Assembly (NCBI GenBank): GCA_019321725.1
Contig: CM033115.1
Coordinates: 18,858,673 to 18,922,672, forward strand
DNA from: Paulownia fortunei
Lineage: Eukaryota; Streptophyta; Magnoliopsida; Lamiales; Paulowniaceae
DNA: 64,000 bases
Reading direction: 5' to 3'
Shown here: piece after piece, positions 15,807 to 29,075 of the stretch
How the letters are laid out: every line of letters begins with the position of its first letter
How positions within the stretch are numbered: the first letter of the stretch is position 1
Program-made: the position numbers and the translations under genes
The notes under the pieces: generated by a model
Database searches by the model: none
Told to the model about the DNA's origin: nothing
What the model saw: only the letters and a program-made list of their open reading frames with translations

Positions 15807-18800
15807 GTTGAAGAGCGAGAATAATTTACTTTCTTATTTAAAATTATTTCGAATCTTTTATTCTTTAAATTTTGTTACTTGAGTTAAATAATTTATATTA
15901 TGACATCCTATATTGAACTATTAATTTCCTCATGCATAATTTATCGTATAAATTACTGAATCACTTGGATTAATTAGCTTACCTTGGATCCGATTAATTT
16001 CTCTAACAAACAGAATGTTTTGCTTGTTTCAGTTCAATTTGAGCTTTTATTCAATTGCGATGTGCTCTACCTCTGTCAGTACACAAAATTGATTTTACCG
16101 CATACTAATGAATAATTTAATATTTTAATTATTTTTATATTAACAAGCTTATTACCATTGTGATAGCACACATGATATATCAAAAGTCAAATGCAAAATT
16201 ATTAGCATAGATAAATGAGCACAATTAGGGCACGCAACAACGATTTTACTCTGGGTATTATCATCGTTGCATAGTTATGAAACTCATTATACGAAACAAA
16301 AATAAATTAGCAATATACATACATCTATATATATATATTCATCTCTCTCTATGTGTTGATTATTAATATCCCATTATGTGAAACAAAATATCCAGAATAC
16401 AATACTATATTTGGTATTATTTTTTTTTTCATTTTCATTATCAATTTATTCTTTTAAAATAAATTCAAATATACATTAAGTTTTTTAACATATATTTTTT
16501 AAAATATTCTCGTAAAATACATTCTTCTAAAATAATAATAAAAAAATACAAAACCAAACAAAGCCTAAAATCCCCTTCTTTCTATACTTACAAAAAGTGT
16601 AACCTCGGTTTGTATAGATTATGTGTGTATTTTTAAATAACATGAATTGTAGTACGATATCAATTAATAATTAATTGTAATGACGGGGGTTTGAAAAGTG
16701 CTGACAGGTACAATTCAAAAGGAGTGCAATCCACGTCATCAGGCCCCACTAAATTCTCCTCCTCCACGAGCAGTGGGATCCACGTCATCACACTTTCTTA
16801 ATTCTTTGTTATAATAATGAAGAAAAAATTGTTTTTTTAATGAATGGGACAAATTTATTTTATGCAATTAATAATTAGTGTTAGGAGAAAAAGGCCAAAG
16901 TCAGTGCCAATGGGATCCGCTTTAAGGTTGCGTTTCGCCGCATCCGCAGTAGGTCCAAATCCATTGTTAGTGTCACTTTTCTTTTGACACTAATATTATA
17001 CACACACTTCGGTTCTAATATTATGGTTATGTATTTGAAGTATAATGGAGAACTGTATTGTGGAAAAATATATTGGGTAATGTGATCAGTATTTTTAGTT
17101 TTATTTTATTTTTTTATTCGAACGGTGTATCACGTTATTATTTTATATTATTTTAATTTTTATATACATGAAAATTAGATAATATATATGTATAATAATA
17201 TAATGATTGAAATATGTAAATACATATATAATAATTTGAATATGGATAAAGGTTATAGGAATTTATATGTCTATACATATGTATGTAAAATAATTATTAG
17301 AATATTTTAAAAGTACTTTGGAGAAAGAGAAAATGTGTTTTGGATGGAAAATGATGTTAAACTTTTATTTTATTTTTAGGGAATGAATATATTTGCAAAA
17401 AATTGAACCAAACAAACCCTATAATTTTGTTTAGTTTGATACATAGTTTTAAACAAGAATACACTTTTTATATTATTATATTATTATCTTAAAAAATAAT
17501 AATTAAAAAGTTAGTATTATCATATTATTGATTTAAATAAAATGATACTTTAACAAAAAAGTTCCCATTTTAGAAAATGAAATAGTATGTTGGCACCTTT
17601 AAAAAAATAAGAGTGATAAATTTAGGATAGATGGAGCATTAATTATTCTTCCATAAGAAAATGAATGTTTTGTTGGTTTAGTGTATCAAATAATTTAATT
17701 ATATATATAATATCAGTTAATTTAATTAACATTTTAAAATATTTCTAATGAAAATAGATCACATAGAAAATAATATAATTTTAAAATTATACCGAATCAT
17801 AGAATTATAAAAAAATAAATAAATTTAATGTATTAGTCAAAAAGTCCAAATAATTAGAATCTGTATTGTAATTGACTGAACATTCAAATATGGATACATG
17901 AATTAAAATAGATATAATGCATTAGTCAAAAGACTAAATAATTTGATTTTTTTTATACCTAATTGAGCATACAAATGTGGATGTAGGGAAAAAATTAAAT
18001 ATAATATAAAAGTTAAAAGAATAGATAATTTCATAATGAAAATGAACATTCAAAATGTGGATATATTAAGGATAATATATATTTCACTCATATTTCATGA
18101 TTAACAAAGAGTGGAATTTCAAATTTAGATAGAGGGCCTATATCTTTTTCACACATGCTTCACAATCATCAAAGAGGGAACTGTTTTTTTTCCTTTTAGG
18201 AAAAGAGCATCAAAGATTATATTCTGATTTCTTCAAATCATATTTTCTTGTGATCTATTTTGTCTTGGACTCTTGGATCTTGTATCAGTGTGACTAATAA
18301 TTGGTAAAGAAAAATGAGGGAAAAAAAAAGTTAGGTCAAGGGTAAAACAATAAGAAGTCAAATATGTGTCATGTCCGAAAATTAAACACCATAAACCATA
18401 GCATCGTATCCCATTGTGCCATCGTATCTCATCGTGACGATATGAAGTCTTCAAAAATTAAATTAAATTACAAAATTTAAATAGAAGTCTAAAGTTTTAA
18501 ATAAATTCATTAGTGCAAATGTACAAAGCATTTAAAATCCCTTGACAAGCACTTGATATTTCACAAAAGAATAAATATATTGAATAAATTTACTATTTTC
18601 CTTTTAAATGCTTATTCGTATTGAAACAACTGGGTGTATAAATCCAGATTGCCTTTTGCTTTTACTTTGTTTTTTGACAAGTAGTGTTACATATATTTGC
18701 TTAATATTTTTATAAAGCACGTTCCCATGTTACAATGAGACATTACTTTTACTTGATTTGATTTCCATTATAGAGAACAAAGATGCTTGTCTATTCGAAC

Positions 18801-20418
18801 TTATCATGCAGTCATGCCCAATTATCAAGCTTACTTTTGTCATATCAACTATAGCAAGTCCATTTCCTTAATTTCTTTTTTCCTTAAAAACTAAAAAATT
18901 AAAACTCTGTTTTGATTACTTTTGGGTCTTTAATTTTTAAGAATTACAATTTTATCGGAATTGCTATCAATTCCTATTTGTTTAATTATTTGTATGTTCG
19001 ATAATATAAGATTTTAGCGGGTCGGATCTCAAACTAAACGAGAATTATTAGATAAAGCTGGACTTGTCGTGATCTGAGCGGAAGAAAGCTCAACTCTTTA
19101 GATCCATAGTATGGCCTTTCTGTGCAATAGTTATCACACGAATTATGTTCATTTTGGTGGCCAAGATTGAAAGAATTGTTCGAGTAGCATTGCCACTAAA
19201 GCCAGGAAAATTATTCTATAGTCTTGTCTCAAAGATTTTTCATATTTATGTACTACACTTCTCATTTTGACATAAAAGCCCAATGGTAAATATTAGTTCT
19301 TCGACATTTTATTGTACATAAGATTTTGATGTTGTTTTGTAAGAAAATTTATTAACAGAATGATAGATCGGGATTGGCTAATATAAAAATAATCAATAAC
19401 AAACATGTATGAGAGGAGAGCAAATTATATACTAAGAATTTGATTCAAATAAGCTTTTGTATGAGAGTATATCTTCTGTCTTGATCATTGATTATGACCT
19501 TTATAAGCCAAAAACATTGAGTCGTTGAAATAATTCGTGTGAAACTTCTAGTTAACAAAACTATTGAAGCAATTAATAATGACGAGTGTAACAAGTCAAT
19601 AAACTGCACCAAAAGCCCAAAAAATTATTCCATTCAAAGAAGAAATGTCTTTATGGGGAATAGGTCTCAATCAATATTGAGTGCCTCATTACAAAATTGA
19701 AATAAGTGAACCCACGATACTTGTACTAAATTCTTCTTTCCCTGTACTTACAATTCACTACTATAATAACTAGTTCCGTTCATAGAACCAGTAACTTGAC
19801 TATTGTTTAAATATGATATTATATAATTTTTAGAAACATGTTAATAATATTAAAGTAAATAATAAATACAATGATTTGAAAGTTTCACAATCTTAAAATT
19901 TTAAAAGAGTTAATATTATAAATTGACCAAAAAATTAAATACTTTTGACTTTGTATTATAGCAAATAGCAAACTGAACATTCATATGCATACACACTTCT
20001 TGCTTTGAGTTCACAAAACTATCTAGCACTTCACACATAATACTTGCTTACTAGGTAGGCATGTGGACTAGAATGCAAGAATTTAGAGAATGATACTAAA
20101 ACAAATCATACTTGCACACAACAATCGGAGCATATGCTTTGACTGCTAACCTATGCATGTACACATATGTCTGTAACTCACAGGATGTATACAATCTAAA
20201 GTAGAAAGTAAGGAGATATCCTACCATCTGTGCACACAAAAACACACTCTTGAGCTGCTTTCTGCAAATATTAAAGGAGAAGAAGCACTCTCAGGCCATC
20301 TCTACATAAAACAACTATGTAATACTTTTCGACCACCATCTCTTGCATGGTGCTGCGTGACAAGAGCAGTTATCTGATGTTAGCATTTCAGGTAAGAAAT
20401 AAAACGAGATCAGCATAT

Positions 20419-23400
20419 TCACACTTTCTTTGTTAAGGTTGCTGGGACTTGCAATACATGGGTCCTCAAGCTACAATACATCACCTGGCATGATAACTTG
20501 TGTTAGCATGTTTGACAGCAAAATAACTTTGAACATGAATTTAAGTAAAACTGTCTTGTCAATCTCACCTGCAAGGGTATGAATGTTGTCGACAAGAAAT
20601 CTTTGAATTCATCAAGTAAATCACGCTCTCTTGCACTCAAATTAGAAAGTTCTGACACAAGCAAGTTCGTTTGTTCCACCTGTTGATGCAAAATGTTATA
20701 GCAATTAAAGGCAATTCGAGAAAGACAGAATACAATCATTAGAAATTATATTGATCCACCAGAACGAGATTGATTAGGTTTCTTTGATGCTGTACGAGAT
20801 TCACTGGAGCAACAATATATTGCTGATACAGAAGAAATTTCTTTCACTATAGTCCAAGAAAACATTCAAGTGTCATGGGGTTAAAACAAAACTTTTAACC
20901 ATACTTCTTTGATGAGTAAAGAATGAACAAGCAATAAAAATTATATAATCTCAAATATAAAAAGTAAAGTGTTTTTCAAGTGCCGCTTGGTTTAATTGGC
21001 AGAACATTTAAGTAGAAAGTTGCAAACATGTGATGTTTTATAAAGTTGCCAGTTAATTTTCAATGATTTCTTCCAGCATCCAGTGCTAAATATGGCAAAA
21101 GTGATTACCAATTTCAAGGATTGCTAGTTATATGGACTTTAAAGCAGTACTATTGATATTACCATGCTGCAATAAACTTATTGCCTGTGGAAACAATTGA
21201 AAAGTCATAGAAGTACCGGAACAGGGAATCATCATAAACTGGGCTTGACTTGATCACGTTGTTCCGATTAGCAAAAAAATGATGATACTTATCCAAGAAA
21301 CCAAAACAAAAATTATAATAAATCAGAAACTGGTTAATAACTTCAGGGAGAGAAACCTAATTTGCAGACTATGAAAAACAAGGGGGAATTATATTCCCTA
21401 AATAATTCAATGAAAACATAAATTACCTTTGTTAGCAAAGAGCATACTGAAGATGCCATTGCTTGCATCACGTCAACAGCTGAAGAAATAGCTTCTTGCA
21501 CCTTTTGAACATCAGCCTGAACAGGTAAAAAAACAACAGAAAGGAGAGACTAGCTACTTTTAGTTTCTAAGAAATGATAAACTGCCTGAGTTGCAATAAC
21601 TGAGTTTTGTATTCATTTATCAAAAACACCAGCATACCCTTGCACCATCAACAACAGGAAGACGGATGGTGCTAGCTTCCAATGCTTCGATAGCACCAGA
21701 CAGTGAATTGCAGTGATCTCTATCGATTAGATCCCAGTTCTCCAAATGTAGCTCCTGCATTCAACAAATATAATTGAACCCTCAACACGGTCAATGCAAG
21801 TCAACCATAGTTCATATATACCATGTGGTTTCAAGCAACCATCACTCATACACACTCTCATGTATGAAATGATACGTGATAGTGTGGGAGAGACTCCTTG
21901 TTAACACTTTGAAATAAAAGAAGATTTGATAATCCATAAATCGAATTATGTGAATTACTATAAATAAAGACATAGTGGAATCTAAATTTGACTCCAAAAA
22001 AGGCTTTTCATGGTTACTAATTTCAATGTAATCCCACCAGTTCAAATTAGACCTTGAAAACTTTCACTCTCTTTTTTTTCCCCCAATCTTGTGATGGATA
22101 ATATTCAATTACATTATAAAAACAGGACTTCCGGATTTGAAAACCATATACAAAGCAGGATGGAGAAATAACACAGATGATTTTCCCCAAGAGTTGAACA
22201 GAATTCCAACCGACAAAAAGAATCTCAAAAGGCAAATATAATACATAAATCAATTTCTGAAATTATACCAAAGAAAAGGAATTAGAAGGAAGAAAATATT
22301 CTTACTTGTTCCTTTAAAATAGAATAAAGCTTCAGATTATGTCTCAACAATTGTAGTTCAATTCTCTTGGACTTAACAGAATGCCGCAATTTTGAGGTTG
22401 ACACCCAAGCATTATAGAGGATTCTCTAGTGAAGTGCAAAAAGAGGTAAAGATGAGAATACTTTTCCTCAGAATGCTATAAAGAAACATATGACAGCAAC
22501 CAATGAAAAGGTATAAGATGGCATGTTAGGTGAAATGAATAGATTTTCTACAATCTAGCATCAAGTAAATGACATGGGTTCATCAACCCAGAGGAATTTT
22601 TTTTGCAGAAAGCACATGTAACAATCTTGTGGCACCATCAATCAATCACCAAGCAAAAAGAAAAACGTCTTCAATTTTGAAGCAAATGTGAACTCTAATG
22701 CTCTGTATATATATATTTTTTGGTTCCAGAATAGACCAGCTTATCAGATGCCCATAACTAGTTACACGCCTAAATTGTCTACCTCATCCTGAATCAATGC
22801 TATCAATGCTAATTGTCATCCATCAGTTTATTAAGTATAAAATTATTTCATTTCCTAGTTTACATTTTGTAAATAATCTATATGACTCCCCTTAAGTTAA
22901 AATCCATCTCTAATTCACAGCAGATCAGTCGAATGCACAGGTAATGTGTAAGTACAGAAATTAACATAAAGCCATACGTGAATGTGAAAGATCAAAAATT
23001 CTAGTACTTGCACTTCTCAACTGGGAATGTCAGGAAAAGAGATGAATGCTCATAAATAGGCTGTGTAAATGATCTCTACTCCATTTCAACCATTAATAAT
23101 GTATAATGTGGTAAAAATTTCACGACCTTTTCTCAATTTATGGTTACTGCTTGAATTTCATGTCATCGAATGGTGATTTTACACCTAATGCCCAGGAACA
23201 AATGTAACTATAACATACATTTATCCATTCCCAAATATAATACTGAAAATAAAATGAGCTACAGAAAATTTTTCTTCTAGACCACACAGTTTTCATATTA
23301 CTAATCACATTTGAATCAGCAGCATGAGAGACATGAAATCCAATGGGAAACCATTAGCCTAAAATTTAAATAGAATTGGTTAAAGTGTTGAACGTCATGC

Positions 23401-25931
23401 ATCAGTTTTTTACTGCTGACTTATCATCTCAGCACATACTTAATGCAAAATACTGAGTCCAATTAGATCCCGTGTCCCATACAGATTCTTAAAGTAATTT
23501 CATAACAGAGAAAAGCAGAAGAGCTCTTTTGAAAAATTTCAGGCTTAGAGCTTGAAATTAATTATCTTTTGGTAACTCCTTAAGAATCTGATATCATTGA
23601 AACTGGGCTGCTCTTTCATAATGTAGTTTAATAAATGAGAGAAAGAAGTGAAGAATCCTCTTTTCAACTAGCAGATCAGATATGCTTTTGATCAAAAGCG
23701 CTTTTATATCTTGTTTGACACCAGTCTCTTCACAGAGTCTTCATATTTAAAGAAATACAACTAAATTCAATTTCCAAATGGAAACAGCCTTATGAACCTG
23801 CACACAACATCATATTGTATTCTTTCTTTTCACTTCTGCAGAATCCGGCCACGGAAAAATGAGCTTTAACTTTGGGAACAGGTAAATCCACTTAAACCCT
23901 ACAAAAGTTACTTACAGATAATTTCTTCAGAGATCGCATATTATCAATACCACTAGAAACTAGTACAAGATGAAATTTTTTAAGAAAGCCTCCCTGCAAC
24001 TTTAGCATTTAAGAACCTTATATCTGGAGATCAGTGACCTCCAGTACTCAGACCGGATACAGATATCAATGTTTTAATGGAGCGAGCCAGCAGCAATATG
24101 ACAAACATACAGAATATCATTAAACCAAAAACTTTGCCATCAATGTTAATCAACTTCAACCTGACCATTGGTCCAGGAGGCAAATTTCAATTGGTTATTG
24201 TTAATTTGTTGATATACCCACTCTGCTGATAATTTGAGCCCCACTTACTCTAGTAAAGGGGGACTTGAAAAATCCCAAAGTCTTATCATTCCCCAATTAA
24301 GCTAGGTATCAGAGGCCAGACGGAAGCTAACTCCGAGCCATCTATGTTGAAGCTATCAGTATGATTACGTTCTTGTTCCATTTTCCTATTAACTTGTACA
24401 TTAGGTTGATTATTATATATAACACTCAACCACGGCATGCAGATGACACATCAGCATAACTGATCAGAACTCTGATGGGGTGCCAAAATACAATAAAATA
24501 TGCCATGCTCCCATGAGACTGTTGAAACTGTAATTTGTTTAAATTGTATTTCTCCAAAAGTCAAAAAAGTTGGGGGCTAATTAGTACCTCTGCTGCCTGT
24601 TTCTGCACCAACAGGGCATTCTCTACCCTCGCATTTGCTAGTCGCCACTGCAACTGCCGGTTATGTAATATTCTCAAGTCATGTGCATCAACAATTCGAT
24701 TTTCTCCCAACTTTCCTCTCCTCACATCAGCAGCAAAGCTCAATATCGATGGTGTGCTGCACATGTTATTGTCATTCATCAAATTACCTACACCATTTCT
24801 AGTTCTTGTTGGACTAGCCATCCCCCTGAACAGAGCACCAGTGGATGATGTCAAGGCCTTGCTTGGTGAGGCCACCCTCACACAGTGCCAAAGAGGCGAT
24901 GATACAGGACTATCACTTTGAATTTTTTTTGCAACACTTAGTTTTGAAGGACGATTTCTACTCGAATTATTTGATACAGGTGAAGCAGGATCTAGTACTT
25001 TAAGTCCCCGGTTATTCACCTCTTGCCAAAACCTTGCTGGCACAACAATCCCACGTGGTCCTCCTCTCAATTGAATCGCATTCCCAATGGCAGTACTCTC
25101 TGTTGAGACACTCTCAGGGTCTGAATTTAAGTGATCGACTAAAATCGATCTACTATCAAGCTCATTAATCCCTTTAACCTCAAAATTGTCACTCACAATC
25201 TTCAATTCAACGCCAACCTTGTTTCCACTATTTTCATCAGCCATACATTTTCTCAATTCCTTGAGTTCACTCCCGGAACCATTCAATTTCCCTCTCTCAG
25301 CACTGCAGTCCAAACTCCGAGTCAAAAAACTCGAATTCTGGCCACGTGATCTCCCCGGCCAGCAGTGCTGCTGATTACTCGGCCTCGAATTCTCTCTATC
25401 CCTCTCCATTCGATCTCTGACTGGTGTCACCCCTGCTTTCCTCCTTTCTGGCGTACCTTTCCTCAAACCTCCCGGAGTTCCCGCTGACGTCGGAGGCGGC
25501 TTCACCTTATTCACCGGCAGCGAAAACGACTCGCCCTGAAATGACACCGATAAACTCCGAATTGACGTCATTAGCGTCCTCTCCGTGTTAGACGTCGTCG
25601 TGGCCGCCGGCCGCCTCCTCTCTGCAGATACTGCTCTCTCTTTAACGGAGCTCTTCGGTGTAGTTATCGCTGCTCTGCTGCTGAGCATCGGAGACTGAGC
25701 TCTCCTCGAGGAAATTGATGATCCGGATGTGATGGAAGACGTCGTCGTGTTCGTTGATGAAGAAGAATTAGAAGAGGAGGAGGATGTTGAGAGCGACAAG
25801 TAGCGGGAAGTGATTTCCCGAGCTTTGGGTCTGCGCGGCGGCGCATTATCGGAGTCTGACGGAAGCAACGGCGGCCGCTTCGGGTTCTGTGAGCAGCGCT
25901 GCTTCTGGTTGGATGTTACGGCAGTTACCAT
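20419..25931 (-). CDS. QWRF2-like: QWRF motif-containing protein (SCO3/QWRF2 type, DUF566)
   Basis: Plant-specific microtubule-associated protein; known members (SCO3, QWRF2, EDE1) act in organ growth, plastid and endosperm development through microtubules. CDS is complement(join(20419..20484,20569..20679,21427..21516,21638..21754,22306..22425,24588..25931)), 615 residues, all phases exact. The N-terminal half is basic, Ser/Thr-rich and disordered, with family blocks SRYLS, RRRPAA, RSLSVSFQGE, TPERRK and ENSRP. The conserved C-terminal region starts at PSILSFAADVRRGKLGE and includes the signature at residues 427-431. That signature reads LQWRL here instead of LQWRF. It continues with RILYNAWVSTSKLRHSVK and a helical segment to the stop. 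Intron 1 is 2.16 kb. The last exon is only 22 codons and was placed by homology to the family C-terminus. The exact QWRF paralogue is uncertain. Confidence 0.95.
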
Positions 25932-26346
25932 TTCACCTCACCGAATGAATTTTCACACTCTTTCTAACCCTAAATTTTCACCTCAATTCAGCTGATTTAG
26001 GGTGGGAAACGTGTGTGAGAGAGAGTGGAATTCAAGTTAAGAGTTAGCTACTGGAATGTGATTATATGTGTAGAGAGAGAAAACAGAATGAGTTTAACGA
26101 GTGCTTTTAGAGAGAGAGGAGAAGATGACCGTTACGGAAGATGGAGAGGAAGTGTGTATATATATATATGCAAAGGGGGCGGGGAGTCTGGGGCCTATGG
26201 GCTGAGATTTTGGAGCATAACTGTCGTCTACTGTGTGGAGTGTGTGAGAGAGAACAATTCAAAATTTTCACAACGGAATGGCGTCAAATTGGTGAAGGAT
26301 GTTGTACATTCTGCAATCTTTATTGTGCATTAACTTATTCAGTTAA

Positions 26347-26918
26347 GGGCTCGTTTGTGTTGCCCCAATAGACAGGATCAGAAATTATTGGGGGTAATAT
26401 TTAAAATTCTAAATGAAGATTTTCCAAGTTTTTATTCGAATTTTCCCGAATTAGTCATTTTTATGTTACGAATCAAAAAAGATAAGAGAAATTTTGAAAT
26501 AATTTACATGTTTAGCTTTTAATTTCTCAAAAAATGCAAAGAAATGGGAAGATCAAAAAAAGAATTTGTTTGCCTTGTTTTTCAATTTTTTTTTAAAATA
26601 CATAAAAGGAATAAAAAGCATAAAATAGTATGATTTTTTTGCATTTTAAAGGAAAACTAGCTAATAAGAGTAATATTTTGAAAATATAAACGTTTTTTTT
26701 AACTTGCTTAAACGAAACCATCAGAGTAAGTCTCTTTTTAAAAAAATATATTTAAAAGTTTAAAAAGTTATTTTAAAGTATTTAGTAAAATAAGCTTCAA
26801 AATTACCCCTTATCTTATTCTATAACCAAGGGACACTAAAAAAGAGCTTATTAGATGTATCCTATGAAGTAGCCGAACATCTTCTAAAATGATTTCAAGA
26901 TCAAAACAAACAGAGCCC
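26347..26918. mobile_element. Candidate MITE (572 bp) upstream of QWRF
   Basis: The left end is GGGCTCGTTTGTGTT and the right end AACAAACAGAGCCC, complementary except for one inserted base. The interior is AT-rich and noncoding. GGGCTxGTTTG ends are common on small plant DNA transposons, often of hAT type. No clear target-site duplication was seen. It sits about 415 bp upstream of the QWRF start codon. Confidence 0.6.
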
Positions 26919-26989
26919 ATATGAAATTGTTTTTAATTAAAATGCGTAAAAATGGGAAAGCCTATTGACTGGGGTTGGGATATTTTCGT

Positions 26990-27125
26990 GCTCGACACGT
27001 GGAAGCGCATGTGTGGGGGTTGGAGGGGGTTTACGTACCACGACGACGTTTTGGGCCTACAGAAAGCTGAATGGCCATGATAGTGACGTGTAAAGAGCAG
27101 TTGTCGGAAAGACGTTACGTACTTA
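26990..27125. promoter_or_regulatory. Cluster of ACGT-core motifs
   Basis: Six ACGT cores lie within about 130 bp, including GACACGTGG, TTTACGTACC, GACGACGTTT, GTGACGTGTA and GACGTTACGTAC. The block is GC-rich against its surroundings. ACGT cores bind plant bZIP and bHLH factors. The nearest gene start is QWRF at 25931 with a MITE in between, so which gene it serves is unknown. Confidence 0.45.
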
Positions 27126-27822
27126 GGTTGACTAATTGTTAATTTAGATTAATGTAATGATGGATTAATGATAATCAAGCGTAGTACAGGCATTTATGTT
27201 GCAATACAAATAATAATCATAAGTCACTGGTAGTTTTGGGTTTGGCCACCAGTTTAGTACTTAATCATGTTTTTTCACACAATGTTGCTTGCCTTAATAC
27301 TACATCTAACTATAATGAATGATTTCTGTGTGGTGTTGATCATTCCACCAGATTTTTTTTTTCATTGCAATAATGAATATTTTAAATTATTTTTTAAAGA
27401 GAAATTAAATAAACAGTATTAAATAACATAACAGATGTTAAGATTTGAAAATTTTATTATGTCAAAATCGTCAAAAACATCATTAAAAAATTGGTCAAAA
27501 AAACAAATAATTTCATTTCATACTATAACAAATGACACATTCATTTTTAAAAAAGAAAGTATTAGTATATTTTGAATTTTGTATTATATTTTTGTGATGC
27601 ATCTTATATTATATATATATATATTATGTATATTTAATTAATTTTAAAAATATATATAGAAAAATATTTTATATATATAATACAATATAAAATAAAACAC
27701 AAAATTGCAATACAAACCCGTATTAGTGATTCGCAGGACAAATTATGATGCTCTCCATCTAACTCATCCTTTATTCATTGTGTGTCTACTTGTCCCAAGG
27801 CCAATATTATTTATAAACACAA

Positions 27823-27844
27823 ATATATATATATATATATATAT
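27823..27844. repeat. (AT)n microsatellite
   Basis: About eleven AT units in the spacer. Shorter AT runs also occur at 27605-27625. Confidence 0.85.
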
Positions 27845-28724
27845 CATGAAATTAAAATTATTCATATAATATATTTGTCTTGTAATAAAGCTTGCCTTAA
27901 GATAGGTCTTCAGATAAAAATATATATATTTTTTCTCCTCTATTTTAGACAAAATAATTTTCTGCCTCTCTCTTGAAATTAAAATTTGATACTGCATATT
28001 TTGCCAAGTTCATGTTTTTTTTTTTTAAATACATAATTTCGGTGATAAATTTAATGTTATAACGAAAATTAGTTATATAACTCCAATAGGCCATATTAAT
28101 CTTATTTTCTAAATAGAAGATTAATTAAATTAAACCAGTGTCATATACATATATACTTTTTCTCTTTGTTTTCTTATATACATTGGTGAATTGATACAGT
28201 GGGAAGCAGTATAAGGACTAAAAGAAATCCATTTTTTCTTATACTAAAAATGGACATGAGAATGGCCCATATGAACTCTACATCTCTGTCAAAAATTAAT
28301 TTTTTCTCAAGATAAACAACTTCTCCAAATTAGTCCAAACAAACCCACCAGACCCATTTGACTGAAGTATATATTCCAGTAATGGGTAATGGGTAGGGTT
28401 CTACCCTACCCAGGCCACAAACCACATAGCATACCCATACCAAGACCGTATAAAAATGGTGTCCTACCCAAAACCTACCTAGACCCAGTAAAAAAGTGGA
28501 TAGGGTCTACACCCGAAAATACCCACCCACGCTGAAATATAATTTAAGTTCTATATTCTAACCCGTGCAATTCTTTTATTCTCAATTACCTGCATTACCA
28601 TCATTACCTCAACAACTATAGAAAAGAATATGTGACTTGCATTAATCATTAATTGTGGAGAAAACAGGCTTCTTGCTGAATATAACATCTGAACAAAGTG
28701 CTCCAAACGACTCAAGGGTTTTAG

Positions 28725-29075
28725 AGCGCGTTTGAGTGAATTTTAAACATTTATAGAACATCATGTTTGAGAGTGTATAAAATCTTTTAAAGTATTTAAT
28801 AAAATTTAAAGAAAAAAAAATTATAAACTTCTATAATAAGATGTTAGAATCTTATTAAATTATTTTTAAATAAATAAGGAGATCTTAATTTATTTTTAAC
28901 ATATTAACAAACTCTTTTTATATTGATAATTTTAATTACAAATTATCATAATTATGATCTTATTTTATTCAAATTTTTCGATAACTTAATTTTTAAAATA
29001 AAATTTAATATTTTATAAACTTTAAAAATATTTTATAAAATATAAAAATTTATAAGATTTTTTAAAATAACATCG
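28725..29075. repeat. Dispersed AT-rich repeat, copy 1
   Basis: This segment shares an ordered set of similar blocks with 40375-40735 in the same orientation, such as CTTATTAAATTATTTTT against CTTATCAAATTTCTTT. Shared themes include AATTTATTTTTA, a GATAATTTTAATTA-like block, TTTTATTCAAA and a TTTATAAGATT-like end. It starts with GCGTTTGAGTGAATTTTAAA, resembling ends of small DNA transposons. Boundaries are approximate. Confidence 0.5.

Larger units (their letters stand above)
14993..20418. other. Convergent spacer between the LBD and QWRF genes
   Basis: About 5.4 kb of AT-rich DNA between convergently transcribed genes. It has (AAAT)n and (TA)n tracts at 15755-15806, a perfect 12-bp-arm hairpin at 15479-15506, and a relatively GC-rich patch at 16681-16970 with two copies of CCACGTCATC. 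The open frames at 15345-15765 show no family features. The first few hundred bases after 14992 should be LBD 3' UTR. Confidence 0.7.

Noticed and set aside
20980..21010. tRNA-like stretch (TTGGTTTAATTGGCAGAAC)
   Set aside because: It lies in a QWRF intron and no matching T-arm or acceptor stem could be found.
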